Assembly (NCBI GenBank): GCA_018242205.1
Contig: JAFECJ010000036.1
Span: 1-43,395 of the forward strand
Length of the DNA stretch: 43,395 nucleotides
Origin: Pseudomonadota bacterium
Lineage (GTDB): Bacteria > Pseudomonadota > Alphaproteobacteria > Rhizobiales > Xanthobacteraceae
Reading direction: 5' to 3'
The notes below the pieces were generated by a model, which searched no databases, had not been told where the DNA came from, and saw nothing but the letters and a program-made list of their open reading frames with translations. The position numbers and the translations under genes are program-made. Shown piece after piece: positions 15,974 through 24,719 of the stretch. How positions within the stretch are numbered: position 1 is the stretch's first letter; every line of letters starts with the position of its first letter.

Positions 15974-16052
15974 GATGTAAAACCTTTTGTGCTTGTTGAC
16001 TCATAGATCTAAAAGTAGCGCCCCTCCCGCAAACCGAAGCGAAGCGCCACTT

Positions 16053-16454
16053 TCACGCCGCGGTCGGCGGCCACGGCTGGTCGGGCCGGTAGAACACCGC
16101 CAGCCGCAGACTCTCGGCAATGCGCGCCGCCTTGGCGTTGAACACGGCGGCGAGCGCCGGCTCGAACAATGCGCGGGCGGTCTCGTCGAACAGCGCCAGC
16201 CATCGCTCGAACATCTCATAGCTGATGCCTTCGACCTGACGATGCTTTATCACCGGGTTGCCCTTGTAGCGGCCGCTGGTCAGCATCACCGATGACCAGA
16301 AATCGCGCATGGTCGCAAGATGTGGCTCCCAGTCCTTGATGGCGTTGGCGAACACCGGGCCGAGCGCGGCATCGTCGCGCACGCGCGCATAGAACTCGTC
16401 CACCAGGCGGCGGATCGACTCGTCGGTCACTTCGGAAAACTTCAACGCGGTCAT
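16053..16454 (-). CDS. Group III truncated haemoglobin
   Basis: The 133-residue globin contains IRRLVDEFYARVRDD at the N-terminus, then LGPVFANAIKDWEPHLATMRDFWSSVMLTSGRYKGNP, and a proximal-His region near IKHRQVEG and FERWLALFDETA. The pattern matches group III (trHbP) globins, which bind O2 and NO and may detoxify or sense NO. The start at 16454 overlaps the stop of a small membrane-protein gene (ATGA); the longer upstream frame is not globin-like. The divergent neighbour is the NO sensor NsrR, which supports a role in nitrosative stress. Confidence 0.85.
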   Translation of the reverse strand: MTALKFSEVTDESIRRLVDEFYARVRDDAALGPVFANAIKDWEPHLATMRDFWSSVMLTSGRYKGNPVIKHRQVEGISYEMFERWLALFDETARALFEPALAAVFNAKAARIAESLRLAVFYRPDQPWPPTAA

Positions 16455-16618
16455 ATCACCGCCACGGCCACCGCCATACCGACGACGATCCAGACCAGCG
16501 AATTGACCAGCATGCGCACCAGTTCCTGCTTGTCGTCGTGATCGAGACCGATGGCGACGCAGGCGATATCGCCGGGCCACAGAAAAAGGCGCGCCAGATT
16601 TGAACCGACCTTGCTCAT
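16451..16618 (-). CDS. Small membrane protein cotranscribed with haemoglobin
   Basis: The 55-residue protein has an amphipathic N-terminal part with LARLFLWPGDIACVAIGLDHDDKQELVR and a single C-terminal span (MLVNSLVWIVVGMAVAVAVI). I do not recognise a named family. A good ribosome site (GGAGGACC) lies just upstream. Because it is the first gene after the NsrR-type palindrome and overlaps the globin start, it probably belongs to the NO response; it might anchor or recruit the globin (inference). Confidence 0.65.
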   Translation of the reverse strand: MSKVGSNLARLFLWPGDIACVAIGLDHDDKQELVRMLVNSLVWIVVGMAVAVAVI

Positions 16619-16670
16619 GAAGGTCCTCCGTTCTTCGAGTGCGGTTCATGCTAGCCGGAGGCTTGCCTAA

Positions 16671-16690
16671 AAGCAATATATAATATACTT
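16671..16690. promoter_or_regulatory. AT-rich palindrome, probable NsrR operator
   Basis: AAGCAATATATAATATACTT is an imperfect palindrome with AAG and CTT ends and ATAT cores, close to the known NsrR binding pattern (AAG-ATAT-ATAT-CTT). It lies 22 bases before nsrR and 53 bases before the divergent small membrane gene, so one site could control both directions and give autoregulation. Confidence 0.6.
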
Positions 16691-16711
16691 CTTTTAGCGG
16701 AGGAGTTCCAC

Positions 16712-17185
16712 ATGCGCCTTACAGTTCATACCGATTTCGCCCTGCGCCTCCTGATGTATCTGGCCCTCGACGAGGGCCGGCTCGCCACCATCGCCGACGT
16801 TGCCGCGCGTTACGGCATTTCAAAGAACCACCTGATGAAGGTCGCCTATCATCTCGGCGCGGCGGGCTATATCGAAACCGTGCGCGGCCGCAGCGGCGGC
16901 CTGCGGCTCGCCCGGCCGGCGCAGGACATCAATCTCGGCGACGTCGTGCGCTTCAGCGAGCCGGACATGGCGCTGGTGCCGTGCTTCAAGCCGATCGAGG
17001 AAGATTGCGCCATCGCGCCGTGTTGCGGTTTGCGCGGCGCCCTGGCGCGGGCGAATGCGGCCTTCCTCGCGGTGCTGGACGATTATTCGCTGGCCGATCT
17101 GGTGAAGCCGCGCGCCTCGATGCGCGCGCTGCTGGGCATCGAGGCGGTGGCGCCGCGGCGCGCCACCGCCGGAGCGGGACGGTGA
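16712..17185 (+). CDS. nsrR: NsrR, Rrf2-family nitric-oxide-sensing repressor
   Basis: The 157-residue protein begins MRLTVHTDFALRLLMYLAL, with the Asp 8 used as a cluster ligand in known NsrR. It has a winged helix with ISKNHLMKVAYHLGAAGYIETVRGRSGGLRLARP. The Fe-S ligand cysteines are Cys 91, Cys 99 and Cys 104/105 in PCFKPIEEDCAIAPCC. NO reacts with the cluster and releases the DNA. GGAGG lies at 16699-16703. It overlaps the PAS gene by GTGA and diverges from the haemoglobin pair. Confidence 0.9.
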   Translation: MRLTVHTDFALRLLMYLALDEGRLATIADVAARYGISKNHLMKVAYHLGAAGYIETVRGRSGGLRLARPAQDINLGDVVRFSEPDMALVPCFKPIEEDCAIAPCCGLRGALARANAAFLAVLDDYSLADLVKPRASMRALLGIEAVAPRRATAGAGR

Positions 17186-17619
17186 ACGGCAGTTTCGCCG
17201 ACGGGGTCGGCCGCGCGCTGCTGTCGGGCGTCGCCGACGCCATCGTCGCCTGCGATTGCGCCGGCATCATCCGCTTCTGGAATCCGGGCGCGGCGCGCAT
17301 CTTCGGCTTTACGGCCGAGGAGGCGGTCGGTCGGTCGCTCGACATCATCATTCCCGAGCGGCTGCGTGCCCGCCATTGGGACGGCTATCGAGCGATGATG
17401 GCCAGCGGCCAAAGCCGCTATGCCGGCGGCGATACATTGTCGGTGCCGGCCCTGCGCAAGGACGGCGCGCAGATCTCGGTCGAGTTCACCCTCGTTGCGC
17501 TTCACGACGCGGCAGGTGCAATTTCGGGCCTTGCTGCGGTCATGCGTGACGTCACCACGCGCTTCGAGGAATTGAAGACCCTGCGCCGACAGCTGCGCGA
17601 GGCGACGGCCAAGAACTGA
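17182..17619 (+). CDS. Single-domain PAS sensor protein
   Basis: The 145-residue protein is essentially one PAS domain: DAIVACDCAGIIRFWNPGAARIFGFTAEEAVGRSLDIIIPERL, then RKDGAQISVEFTLVAL and IRDVTTR-like MRDVTTRFEE. No kinase, cyclase or DNA-binding domain follows; the last 20 residues form a short helix. The His in RARHWDGY lies near the heme-ligand position of FixL-type PAS domains, but with one extra residue, so heme binding is only a possibility. It starts at GTG 17182 inside the nsrR stop (GTGA), implying coupling to NsrR and NO sensing. Confidence 0.75.
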   Translation: MNGSFADGVGRALLSGVADAIVACDCAGIIRFWNPGAARIFGFTAEEAVGRSLDIIIPERLRARHWDGYRAMMASGQSRYAGGDTLSVPALRKDGAQISVEFTLVALHDAAGAISGLAAVMRDVTTRFEELKTLRRQLREATAKN

Positions 17620-17875
17620 ATCTCAGTTTACGGCGAGGAGGGCGGCGGTCATCGGCGACTTGAGGTTCGTCCAACCCACTGGCGTCCGTGGAGAGAGGAC
17701 GGCCGCCCCTTCTAGAGATCACCATTAGCATGCGGCCCAGCCCGGCCCTTGTTGGCCGAAGCCACTCTTCTCGTAGAAGTCTCAAGAGGGTCTCTCGGCG
17801 TTCGGGTGGTACCCTCTCGGCCTCTAATAGCCGGTTAAAATGCTCTATGTTAAGTTTGGCTACTGTTCGGTCCAT
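17552..17875 (-). CDS. Possible small conserved rhizobial-type protein
   Basis: The N-terminal 40 residues (VAKLNIEHFNRLLEAERVPPERRETLLRLLREE) match a small-protein pattern common in Bradyrhizobium-like genomes, in which members end soon after LLxEE. A second example lies at 35227-35376. Here the frame continues another 65 residues of Arg/Pro-rich sequence and overlaps the PAS gene tail, so its C-terminus is probably spurious or frameshifted. No function is known. Confidence 0.35.
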   Translation of the reverse strand: MDRTVAKLNIEHFNRLLEAERVPPERRETLLRLLREEWLRPTRAGLGRMLMVISRRGGRPLSTDASGLDEPQVADDRRPPRRKLRFSSWPSPRAAVGAGSSIPRSAW

Positions 17876-18160
17876 TCACAAAGTGCCGCCGCATCATCGA
17901 AGGGACTCGGACGCGATTATAGAGGATTTCATCGCTGTGCGGCCGTGGCAATAACTGGAATTATGCAAATGAAATTCCAGGCTGTCGTTCGGCAAACGCC
18001 GCCAACACCTGCAGCAGTTCTGCCAACCTCGACTAGCAATTGATGCTTTCAGCCGCTCGTCTTCGACCCTCGCCCGGCAATCAAACGGCGCCGACCGATC
18101 CGCTCGGCGAACATGCCATGGACGCCGTTACCGCACACCTGAGGCACTCACGTCGCGGAC
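17876..18160. other. Intergenic region between nosX end and small ORF
   Basis: I see no gene, convincing terminator or repeat in these 285 bases, which lie downstream of the leftward nos operon. Confidence 0.4.
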
Positions 18161-19165
18161 CTAGGTGCTCCGGACAGATGTCGCCCGCCGATCTCTGTCG
18201 AAGAATAGCGCCTCGCCGCCGCCGCTTGCCTTGAGAACTTGCGCGGCGCTCTCCATCGGCATCAATGAAAAGGCGGTGGAGAGAGCGTCAGCTGTCGTCG
18301 CCCGGCTGGTTTTCACGGACACGCTCAGATACCGCGACGCGCAGGTACCGTCCGAGGGATCGAAGATGTGATTGAAGCGGCCGGTTGCATCAAATGGAGT
18401 GCCGATGCCGCTCGATGTGGCAATCGACATGTTACTGAGCTGAAGCTCACCGAGCGCACGCGCCCCCTCTCGCGGATCTCGAATTGCTACATCCCAGGGC
18501 CGATGTTCCGGATGATCGCCAATGGCCCGGATTTCACCCATATCAACCAAAGTGTGTTCGCAGCCGGCCGCACGGAGCAAATCGGCGACGCGGTCGGTGG
18601 CGTAGCCTTGCGCAATGCCATTGAGCGTCACTCTGGCGCCAGGTTTTGTCAGGCGGATCATTGCCGGATCGATCTGCACGGCTTCATACCCCACGAGCGA
18701 GCGTGCAGCTGCAATTGCCTCATCGCTCGGCCCTACCGAGTCGGCGCCCGGAGTCGAGAAATGCCTGGCGTACAGATCCCACAGCGGCTGCACAGTGGCA
18801 TCGAAAGCGCCTGCCGTGAGACGGGAAAAGCGGCCGGCGACCGACAAGAGCTCGACCAATTCCGGTGCCGGCGCGTCAAGGCGACCGTCTCGGTTGAGCC
18901 GCACGACTTCAGAATCATCACGGTAAAGACTGAAAATGCTCTCCAGCCGCCGCACTTCGTCCAGCGAAGCGGCAATGAGACGGTCGGCCGTTGCTCCATC
19001 GGGGTGAAGGACCTGCAGCGACGCATCGGCTCCCAATGCTATGCCGCGCCAATGCCGCAGCCCGCCTGACGAAGCCTTCGTTCCTGCGATGCCCGGCAGA
19101 AGCGAGGCGACTCCCGCACTCGCGGCGATACGGATGAAGCGGCGGCGCGTGACGTTAACGTTCAT
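18161..19165 (-). CDS. nosX: NosX, ApbE-type FAD:protein FMN transferase
   Basis: The 334-residue protein has a twin-arginine-type signal (TRRRFIRIAASAGVASLLPG) and the ApbE fold: LEAIFS-like RLESIFSLYRDDSEVVRLNRDG, LTAGAFDATVQPLW, VTLNGIAQGYATDRVADLL, and THIFDP-like FNHIFDPSDG. Members of this family attach FMN covalently to a Thr; NosX is thought to flavinylate NosR in the periplasm. It is the last gene of the nos operon and begins 9 bases after nosL. All domain blocks are present, so it should be functional. Confidence 0.88.
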   Translation of the reverse strand: MNVNVTRRRFIRIAASAGVASLLPGIAGTKASSGGLRHWRGIALGADASLQVLHPDGATADRLIAASLDEVRRLESIFSLYRDDSEVVRLNRDGRLDAPAPELVELLSVAGRFSRLTAGAFDATVQPLWDLYARHFSTPGADSVGPSDEAIAAARSLVGYEAVQIDPAMIRLTKPGARVTLNGIAQGYATDRVADLLRAAGCEHTLVDMGEIRAIGDHPEHRPWDVAIRDPREGARALGELQLSNMSIATSSGIGTPFDATGRFNHIFDPSDGTCASRYLSVSVKTSRATTADALSTAFSLMPMESAAQVLKASGGGEALFFDRDRRATSVRST

Positions 19166-19174
19166 ATCGTCCTC

Positions 19175-19744
19175 TCAATCGGTTCGCGCTGCGGATCCGG
19201 CAGCCTCGCGATTATTGCCGCCACCGGCATCGTTACCGCTTCCCAAGATCGCGTCTTCGGGAATCTCCGAGAACCGCAGGAGGCGCCCACCATGCGCAGC
19301 CTGATAGCGTCGTGCGCCATCCCGGTCCGCAAACGGGATCGGCTCTCGTTGCATATCGCCCATGCCGGCCCGGCCCCGTTCGTCGCTGCCGAGGACATAC
19401 CAGGCGCGTCTCGCCTCGACCCAAGCGCCCGGCCTCGGCCGAGCCTGGTCATCTGTGCTGCCCATATCGTTGACGTAGATGGCGGCAACGCCCGCAGGCT
19501 CCTCGGGCAGCAAAGTAAAGGCGATGGTCTCGCTGACTGAACTGAACCAGATCGGCTGCGCGCGGCCCTTGATAAAAATCTGGCCTTTCGGGCCGGTGTG
19601 TTCGGCCAACAGCATGCCGCAGAAATGCGAGACCGATTCCGCCGTCGGCTCCATCGGCTGCGGCAAGTCCGCCGACGTGCCATCGCAGCCGGCAAGCACG
19701 CCGGTCAGCAGGACCACGAGTAACCCGCTTACAGCGCCACGCAT
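19175..19744 (-). CDS. nosL: NosL, copper chaperone lipoprotein for nitrous oxide reductase
   Basis: The 189-residue protein starts at 19744 with a lipoprotein signal (SGLLVVLLTGVLAGC; lipobox LAGC). The mature part has HFCGMLLAEHTGPKGQIF, the Cys-Gly-Met block and GP.GQI of NosL, then VNDMGSTD and a long variable end. NosL delivers Cu(I) to apo-NosZ and works with NosD, NosF and NosY. The start overlaps the nosY stop in ATGA; the longer upstream frame lacks a signal and is rejected. A Gly/Asn-rich tail of about 20 residues is not conserved in the family. Confidence 0.87.
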   Translation of the reverse strand: MRGAVSGLLVVLLTGVLAGCDGTSADLPQPMEPTAESVSHFCGMLLAEHTGPKGQIFIKGRAQPIWFSSVSETIAFTLLPEEPAGVAAIYVNDMGSTDDQARPRPGAWVEARRAWYVLGSDERGRAGMGDMQREPIPFADRDGARRYQAAHGGRLLRFSEIPEDAILGSGNDAGGGNNREAAGSAARTD

Positions 19745-20574
19745 CACACTTCCCTCCGGCCGAAGATCACGGCCGCGCCCAGTAGCGGCAACGCCGTCCA
19801 CAGGATCAGCATCGAGATCAAGATGGCGCCGCCGGCATGAGCTTGTTGCGACACGGCCGCCATTCCGGAGAAGGTGCCGACCCTGCCGAGTCCCGCCAGA
19901 TTAAACAATCGAAACGCATCCGCCGGATTGAGGACGAGCAACGCCTGCACCAGTTCGGCGGGCATCGAGCGGCTCGTGTCAGCAACTAGGATGCCGAGCA
20001 GCGCCGCATCGTAGACGAGCACCAGCACCAACCAGATCGCCACGGCGACGCCAATCGCAGTGGCACGTTGAGGAGCACAAACACTGACCAGATAGCCCAA
20101 CGCCAGGAACGCTGCGCCAAGCACGATCGACGAACCGATCAGTGCCGCAAAGGCGGTCATGCTCTCGGAGTCGATACCGCCAAAAAGCCATGCGATCACC
20201 AGGCCGGCGCTGCCGTAGCCGAGCGTCACGGCGATAGAAACGACCGCCGTATGCCCGATGAACTTGCCGGCGATCACCTGCCATCGCGCCAGCGGATAAG
20301 ATAATAATAGAAGCAATGTGCCGCGCTCCCTTTCACCGACGATCGCATCATGCGAGAGCAGCAGCGCGATCAGCGGCACCAGAAAGATCGTCAGACTGGT
20401 CAGGCTGACAACGGTCACATCCAGTGGCGCGACGCCGACCGTTCCGGTCGGCGCGCTGCCAAGCAGCGCCAAGCTGAGCGCCAGGGCGGCCAGAACCAGC
20501 GTTGCCGATAACACCCAACGATTGCGCAGCGCAGAGCGAATTTCGCCGGCGGCGACGGTGAGCACCGCTGTCAT
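19744..20574 (-). CDS. nosY: NosY, ABC transporter permease for NosZ maturation
   Basis: The 276-residue protein has six membrane helices. It contains the ABC-2 features GEIRSALRNRWVL at the N-terminus and SHDAIVGERERGTLLLLLSYPLARWQVIAGKFIGH in the first cytosolic loop, which are typical of NosY. With NosF and NosD it supplies material for the CuZ site of NosZ. The start at 20574 overlaps the nosF stop (ATGA); the slightly longer frame to 20595 lies inside nosF and lacks a ribosome site. Confidence 0.9.
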   Translation of the reverse strand: MTAVLTVAAGEIRSALRNRWVLSATLVLAALALSLALLGSAPTGTVGVAPLDVTVVSLTSLTIFLVPLIALLLSHDAIVGERERGTLLLLLSYPLARWQVIAGKFIGHTAVVSIAVTLGYGSAGLVIAWLFGGIDSESMTAFAALIGSSIVLGAAFLALGYLVSVCAPQRATAIGVAVAIWLVLVLVYDAALLGILVADTSRSMPAELVQALLVLNPADAFRLFNLAGLGRVGTFSGMAAVSQQAHAGGAILISMLILWTALPLLGAAVIFGRREV

Positions 20575-21470
20575 CTCCCGGCCTCCATAAACCATGCGTA
20601 AAGGGAATCGAGGCTCGGCGGCTGGACATTGAAGTCGACCACCTCGTCGCAGGATGCGACGCGACGCAGCACGTCCATCTTGGCCGCCGCCATACAGGAC
20701 AGCGCAATGTCGTGCCCCTGCACGGTCGCCGGCACACCGAGTGAGTGGACCAGCGCCGCGGCGTGACCGTTGGCGACGCGCAGTTGAATCCGGACGGGGA
20801 GTTGAGAAAGACCACGCAAATCGTCGAGGCTCCCGAATGCCATCAGACGGCCTTGACTCATCACGGCGATGCGGCTGGCTTGCCCTTCGATTTCCTCCAG
20901 CGCATGAGAGGACAGCAGTACGGCGGCGCCGTCGGCGACGAGGTCGCGCAGGATCGCGTAGAAGTTTTGCCGTGAGCTCGGATCGAGACCACTTGTCGGC
21001 TCGTCCAGAACGAGGAGCCGCGGGTTGCCGAGCAGCGCCTGCGCGAGGCCCAGCCGCTGCCGCATGCCCTTCGAATAGGTCGACACCCGCCGATTGGCCG
21101 CGGCGGCGCCCAGACCGACGCGATCAAGCAGGTCACCGTTCGCTGCGGCCGATTGGCCCTTGAGGCGGGAATAGAAGTCGAGGGTCTCGCGCCCGGACAG
21201 ACTGGGCGGAAAACTGACATTCTCCGGGAGAAACCCGACCTGGCTGCGCCAACGGCGGTTTCCGGCGGAGGGATCCTCACCGAATATGGTGATCCGGCCC
21301 GCTGTCGGCCGCACCAAGCCCAGCAGCATCTTGATCAGCGTGCTCTTGCCGGCGCCGTTGTGGCCGACGATGGCCGTACATTGGCCCGGCTGGAACGCGA
21401 CAGTAACGTCGTCGACCGCCAGATGCTCGCCGTAGCGACGGCTGACGTGATGGGCTTCAACGACGGCCAT
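20571..21470 (-). CDS. nosF: NosF, ABC transporter ATPase for NosZ maturation
   Basis: The 299-residue protein has all ABC ATPase motifs: Walker A GHNGAGKSTLIK near residue 36, Q-loop region VGFLPENVSF, signature YSKGMRQRLGLAQ, Walker B LLVLDEPTSGLDP and the switch His in LLSSHALEEIE. About 80 residues follow the nucleotide-binding domain. It energises NosY/NosD-dependent copper-sulfur assembly. It overlaps the end of nosD by 14 bases and nosY by 4. Confidence 0.92.
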   Translation of the reverse strand: MAVVEAHHVSRRYGEHLAVDDVTVAFQPGQCTAIVGHNGAGKSTLIKMLLGLVRPTAGRITIFGEDPSAGNRRWRSQVGFLPENVSFPPSLSGRETLDFYSRLKGQSAAANGDLLDRVGLGAAAANRRVSTYSKGMRQRLGLAQALLGNPRLLVLDEPTSGLDPSSRQNFYAILRDLVADGAAVLLSSHALEEIEGQASRIAVMSQGRLMAFGSLDDLRGLSQLPVRIQLRVANGHAAALVHSLGVPATVQGHDIALSCMAAAKMDVLRRVASCDEVVDFNVQPPSLDSLYAWFMEAGR

Positions 21471-22779
21471 ACGCGGCCTCCCCTTGCTTCAAGCGTGCGG
21501 TTTCTATCGCCGGCCCGACATGCGGCGGCGTCATCAATGGCGCGCTGTCCACGACGCCGCCAGGATGCAGGGCAGGAAACTGTGACTGTGCCCAGCGCAG
21601 CACTTCAACCACCGGGCTGTTCAGTAGCAGCTTCGCAGCGCCGTAAGCCCAAACCACGCGGTCCACGAGATCGTTGGGCCGGTAAGCGGCGTCGGCAATG
21701 CCGTCGCCATTGAGATCAAAGGCCGGATTGTCGCTCCAGTAGTTGCCGCGACCCTTTACTGACCAGTCGATCGAACGGGTACCGACGTATTTGACCTGGG
21801 CCCGATTGTTGATGAAGGCGTTACCACTGACCGCGTTGCGTTCCGATCCGGCGGTGAAATGGATGCCGATCGCGCAGTTCTCGAAGCTGTTCGCGGTCAG
21901 GTCGTTCTTGTTGGCGTTGTAGATGAACACGCACTTTTGGCTGCCACTGACCACATTATTGTCGATGCGCGAGTCGTTGGCGTAGTTCAGCAGCAGACCA
22001 TGATCGCGGTCGCCGCGCGACACGTTGCCGTGAATCTTCAGATGGTCCGAAAACATGATGACGTAGCCGGCGTGGTTGCCGACCGAGACATTGTCGCTGA
22101 CTTCACTGTCGTTCGTGTACATGTAATGGACCGCGAAACGGACATCGTGCATCCGGTTGCCGCGAAAAATGTTGCGCCGGCTCGTATTGGTGAAAATCCC
22201 ATCGCGCCCCCCCGAGATGTCATTATCGATCACCTGGGCGCCCGGCGCGTTCCAGACATAGACGCCATTGCCTCGGTCGTTGAGCCGCAGGTCGGTACGC
22301 CCGACGATCGTATTGCCGCGCACGATCGCACCGGCCGCGCCGTGGACATACACGCCAACCAAATTGCCGCTGATGGTGTTATCCAAAATCTTCGCGCCGA
22401 TGGCGCTCTGCTCCAGGTAGATGCCGGCGTCCATTTCGTGGCCGATACCGGAGCCGCGCACGCCAAGGCCACGGATCGTGACACCCGGGGCAAGCACTTC
22501 GATGGTGCGGCCCCGGCTGCCGCCATCGACCACCGCCCCCGGCCGACCTTCGAGAGTCAGCGGCTTTTCGATGAGCACCGGGCCGTCGTGGACACCCGCT
22601 TCGAGCTGCAGCACATCGCCGGCCGTAGCGGCAGCAATCGCGGCGCGCAAGCGCTCGCCTCCGGCCGGAACCGGGACCGTCGCCGCAAGGGCGCAGCCCG
22701 CGCCCAGCCAGGCAGCGACTGCCGCGGCAATGAACGCCGCGGCCGGTCGCCCGGACACTATGGTGCCGCCCCGCCTCAT
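21457..22779 (-). CDS. nosD: NosD, periplasmic copper-site assembly protein
   Basis: The 440-residue protein has a signal peptide (AAAFIAAAVAAWLGAGCALA) and a right-handed beta-helix made of repeats with N-x-(I/V)-S-G-N patterns (LDNTISGNLVG, VIDNDISGGRDG, RIDNNVVSGS). The CASH-type helix and the end segment SGNAFINNRAQVKYVG, NYWSDNPAFDLNGDGIAD match NosD. It binds the NosFY transporter and helps build CuZ in NosZ. The start at 22779 overlaps the nosZ stop (ATGA); the longer frame to 22857 lies in nosZ and has no signal sequence. Confidence 0.9.
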   Translation of the reverse strand: MRRGGTIVSGRPAAAFIAAAVAAWLGAGCALAATVPVPAGGERLRAAIAAATAGDVLQLEAGVHDGPVLIEKPLTLEGRPGAVVDGGSRGRTIEVLAPGVTIRGLGVRGSGIGHEMDAGIYLEQSAIGAKILDNTISGNLVGVYVHGAAGAIVRGNTIVGRTDLRLNDRGNGVYVWNAPGAQVIDNDISGGRDGIFTNTSRRNIFRGNRMHDVRFAVHYMYTNDSEVSDNVSVGNHAGYVIMFSDHLKIHGNVSRGDRDHGLLLNYANDSRIDNNVVSGSQKCVFIYNANKNDLTANSFENCAIGIHFTAGSERNAVSGNAFINNRAQVKYVGTRSIDWSVKGRGNYWSDNPAFDLNGDGIADAAYRPNDLVDRVVWAYGAAKLLLNSPVVEVLRWAQSQFPALHPGGVVDSAPLMTPPHVGPAIETARLKQGEAAYGRR

Positions 22780-24707
22780 GTCTGATGCGGCTCGACGATC
22801 ATCCGCCCGGCCATCTCCATGTGCATCGCGTGGCAGAACCACTGGCAGTAGTACCAATGCACACCGGGGCGGTCGGCAACGAACGTCACCGATGAGGTCT
22901 GTTGCGGCGAGATCTCCATCATCACGCCGTAGCGCACGATGGTGAAGCCGTGCGTCAAATCCTCCACGTCATCCATATTGGTGACGAAGATGGTAACTTC
23001 ATCGCCCTGCTTGACCGTGAACTTCTCGAGGCTGTAGGCGGGAGCGACGGAGTACATGTAAACACGCACCTTGTTGCCGTCGCGGATGACATTGGCGCCC
23101 TCTTCCAGCTTGACGCCGTCTTTGACCGCCCACTGCCGCGCCTCCTCCCAGCTCGGGTCGTCGCGCTTCCATACGCGCAGCGGATTCACCTTGGAGCGGT
23201 GCACGATGCAGATATCGTGCGGCTCGGCATAGCTCGGGCCATCGTGAACGAGCTCCATCTTAGCGCCGGAGATGTCGATCAACTGATCGTTCTCCGGGTG
23301 CAGCGGACCGGCCGGCAGGAAGCGGTCCTTCGAGAACTTGTTCAGTGACATCAACCAGCGGCCGTCCGCCTCCTTGGTCTCACCCATCGACGTGTGATTG
23401 TGGCCCGGCTGGTAGTGCACATCGATCTTCTCGATGATCGGATCGACCTTCTCGCCCTTGTAGGCGCGCTTGGCCTTGTCAATGTTCCATTTCACCACCT
23501 GGCTGTCGATGAACAGCGTGGTGAAGGCGTTGCCCTTGCCGTCATAAGCCGTATGAAGTGGTCCGAGGCCCAGTTCCGGCTCGGCGACTACGGCGTCGCG
23601 CGGCTTGATTTTGTCGGTGAACACGTCGGCGAGCCGCCGCACGTCGACCACCGTGACCGTCGGCGACAGCTTGCCGGCGAGCACCAGGTGGATGCCGTCC
23701 GGTGCCATGTTGCAGCCGTGCGGATTGTTGGCCACCGGGATATAACGCGTGTACGGCGAGCCCTTGCGGCCGTCGACGACCTTGACGCCGCCCATGGTCT
23801 TGAAATCGCCCTTGGCGATCGCCTGCTCGATGCGCTTGATGTCGAACACCACGACCCAGTCGCGTTCGGCGGAGGTCATGTCGGCCAGCGTGACACCGCG
23901 CTCCGAGTTGTAGCAGCTCGAGAACGCATATTTGCCCTCGTAGTCGGCGTCGCAGTTGTCGAGATTGCCATCAACCAGCACCTGCCAGGCGACAGTCATG
24001 CTGTCGCCGTCAATGGCGGTGAACACCGACCAATACTGCTTCGGATCGTCGAGCACGCTGCCGTCGTTCGGGATGGGCACGATGTGCTCGCTATTGGCGA
24101 AGACGTAGCCGGTCCGCGGATATTTCTGCGGCCGCAGGCCGTGAATATCCGAGGCGTTCGGGACCTCGATGATCTTGTCGCACTTCATCACGTCGCAACG
24201 GATGCGTGCGACGCGACAATTGGCCTTGTCATTGATGAAGATGTAGCGGCCGTCGTAAGTGCCATCGGTAAACGACATATGCGGATGGTGCGCGTCGCCG
24301 TTGACGAAGGTGCCGCCGCGCGTTTCGAGGAATTTGCGCGTTGCGGGCAGAAGGCCTTCGGTGAGCACCTTGCGGCTCTCATTGGTCAGGCCCCAGCCGG
24401 TGGCGCTGTCGCGGTTGAACACCGGAATTCGCATGATTTCGCGCATCGACGGGATGCCCATTACGCGAATTTCGCCGCACTGGCCGCTGCTGCTGAAGCC
24501 GTAATATTCGTCGAGATCGCCGGGCCGCACTTCGACCGAGCCGCCCGCTCGCCGTGACGCTTGCTGGGCGAGCGCCGTCTGCGAGAATTCCAGCATGCCG
24601 GCAGTGCCGCCGCCGGCCGCCAGCCCGGTCAAAGCGACCGCACTAGTGCCGCGCGTGAGCAGCTTGCGCCTGCTCAGTCCGTCGTCATTTTTGTCGTGAT
24701 CCGCCAT
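22776..24707 (-). CDS. nosZ: NosZ, nitrous oxide reductase (clade I, Tat-exported)
   Basis: The 643-residue protein has a twin-arginine signal (LSRRKLLTRGTSAVALTGLAAG), which marks the clade I or typical NosZ. A seven-bladed propeller contains the CuZ histidine block VHYQPGHNHTSMGE near residue 432 and earlier blocks DAHHPH and NPHGCNMAPDG. The C-terminal cupredoxin carries the CuA motif CQWFCHAMHMEM near residue 625. It reduces N2O to N2 in the periplasm and takes electrons from cytochrome c or pseudoazurin, whose gene lies upstream. All copper ligands that I can recognise are present. It starts 12 bases after nosR ends. Confidence 0.96.
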   Translation of the reverse strand: MADHDKNDDGLSRRKLLTRGTSAVALTGLAAGGGTAGMLEFSQTALAQQASRRAGGSVEVRPGDLDEYYGFSSSGQCGEIRVMGIPSMREIMRIPVFNRDSATGWGLTNESRKVLTEGLLPATRKFLETRGGTFVNGDAHHPHMSFTDGTYDGRYIFINDKANCRVARIRCDVMKCDKIIEVPNASDIHGLRPQKYPRTGYVFANSEHIVPIPNDGSVLDDPKQYWSVFTAIDGDSMTVAWQVLVDGNLDNCDADYEGKYAFSSCYNSERGVTLADMTSAERDWVVVFDIKRIEQAIAKGDFKTMGGVKVVDGRKGSPYTRYIPVANNPHGCNMAPDGIHLVLAGKLSPTVTVVDVRRLADVFTDKIKPRDAVVAEPELGLGPLHTAYDGKGNAFTTLFIDSQVVKWNIDKAKRAYKGEKVDPIIEKIDVHYQPGHNHTSMGETKEADGRWLMSLNKFSKDRFLPAGPLHPENDQLIDISGAKMELVHDGPSYAEPHDICIVHRSKVNPLRVWKRDDPSWEEARQWAVKDGVKLEEGANVIRDGNKVRVYMYSVAPAYSLEKFTVKQGDEVTIFVTNMDDVEDLTHGFTIVRYGVMMEISPQQTSSVTFVADRPGVHWYYCQWFCHAMHMEMAGRMIVEPHQT

Positions 24708-24719
24708 ATGTATGCTCCT

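Noticed and set aside
23394..24557. Plus-strand open frame of 387 codons opposite nosZ
   Set aside because: It lies fully inside nosZ on the other strand and has no domain pattern; nosZ is unmistakable.
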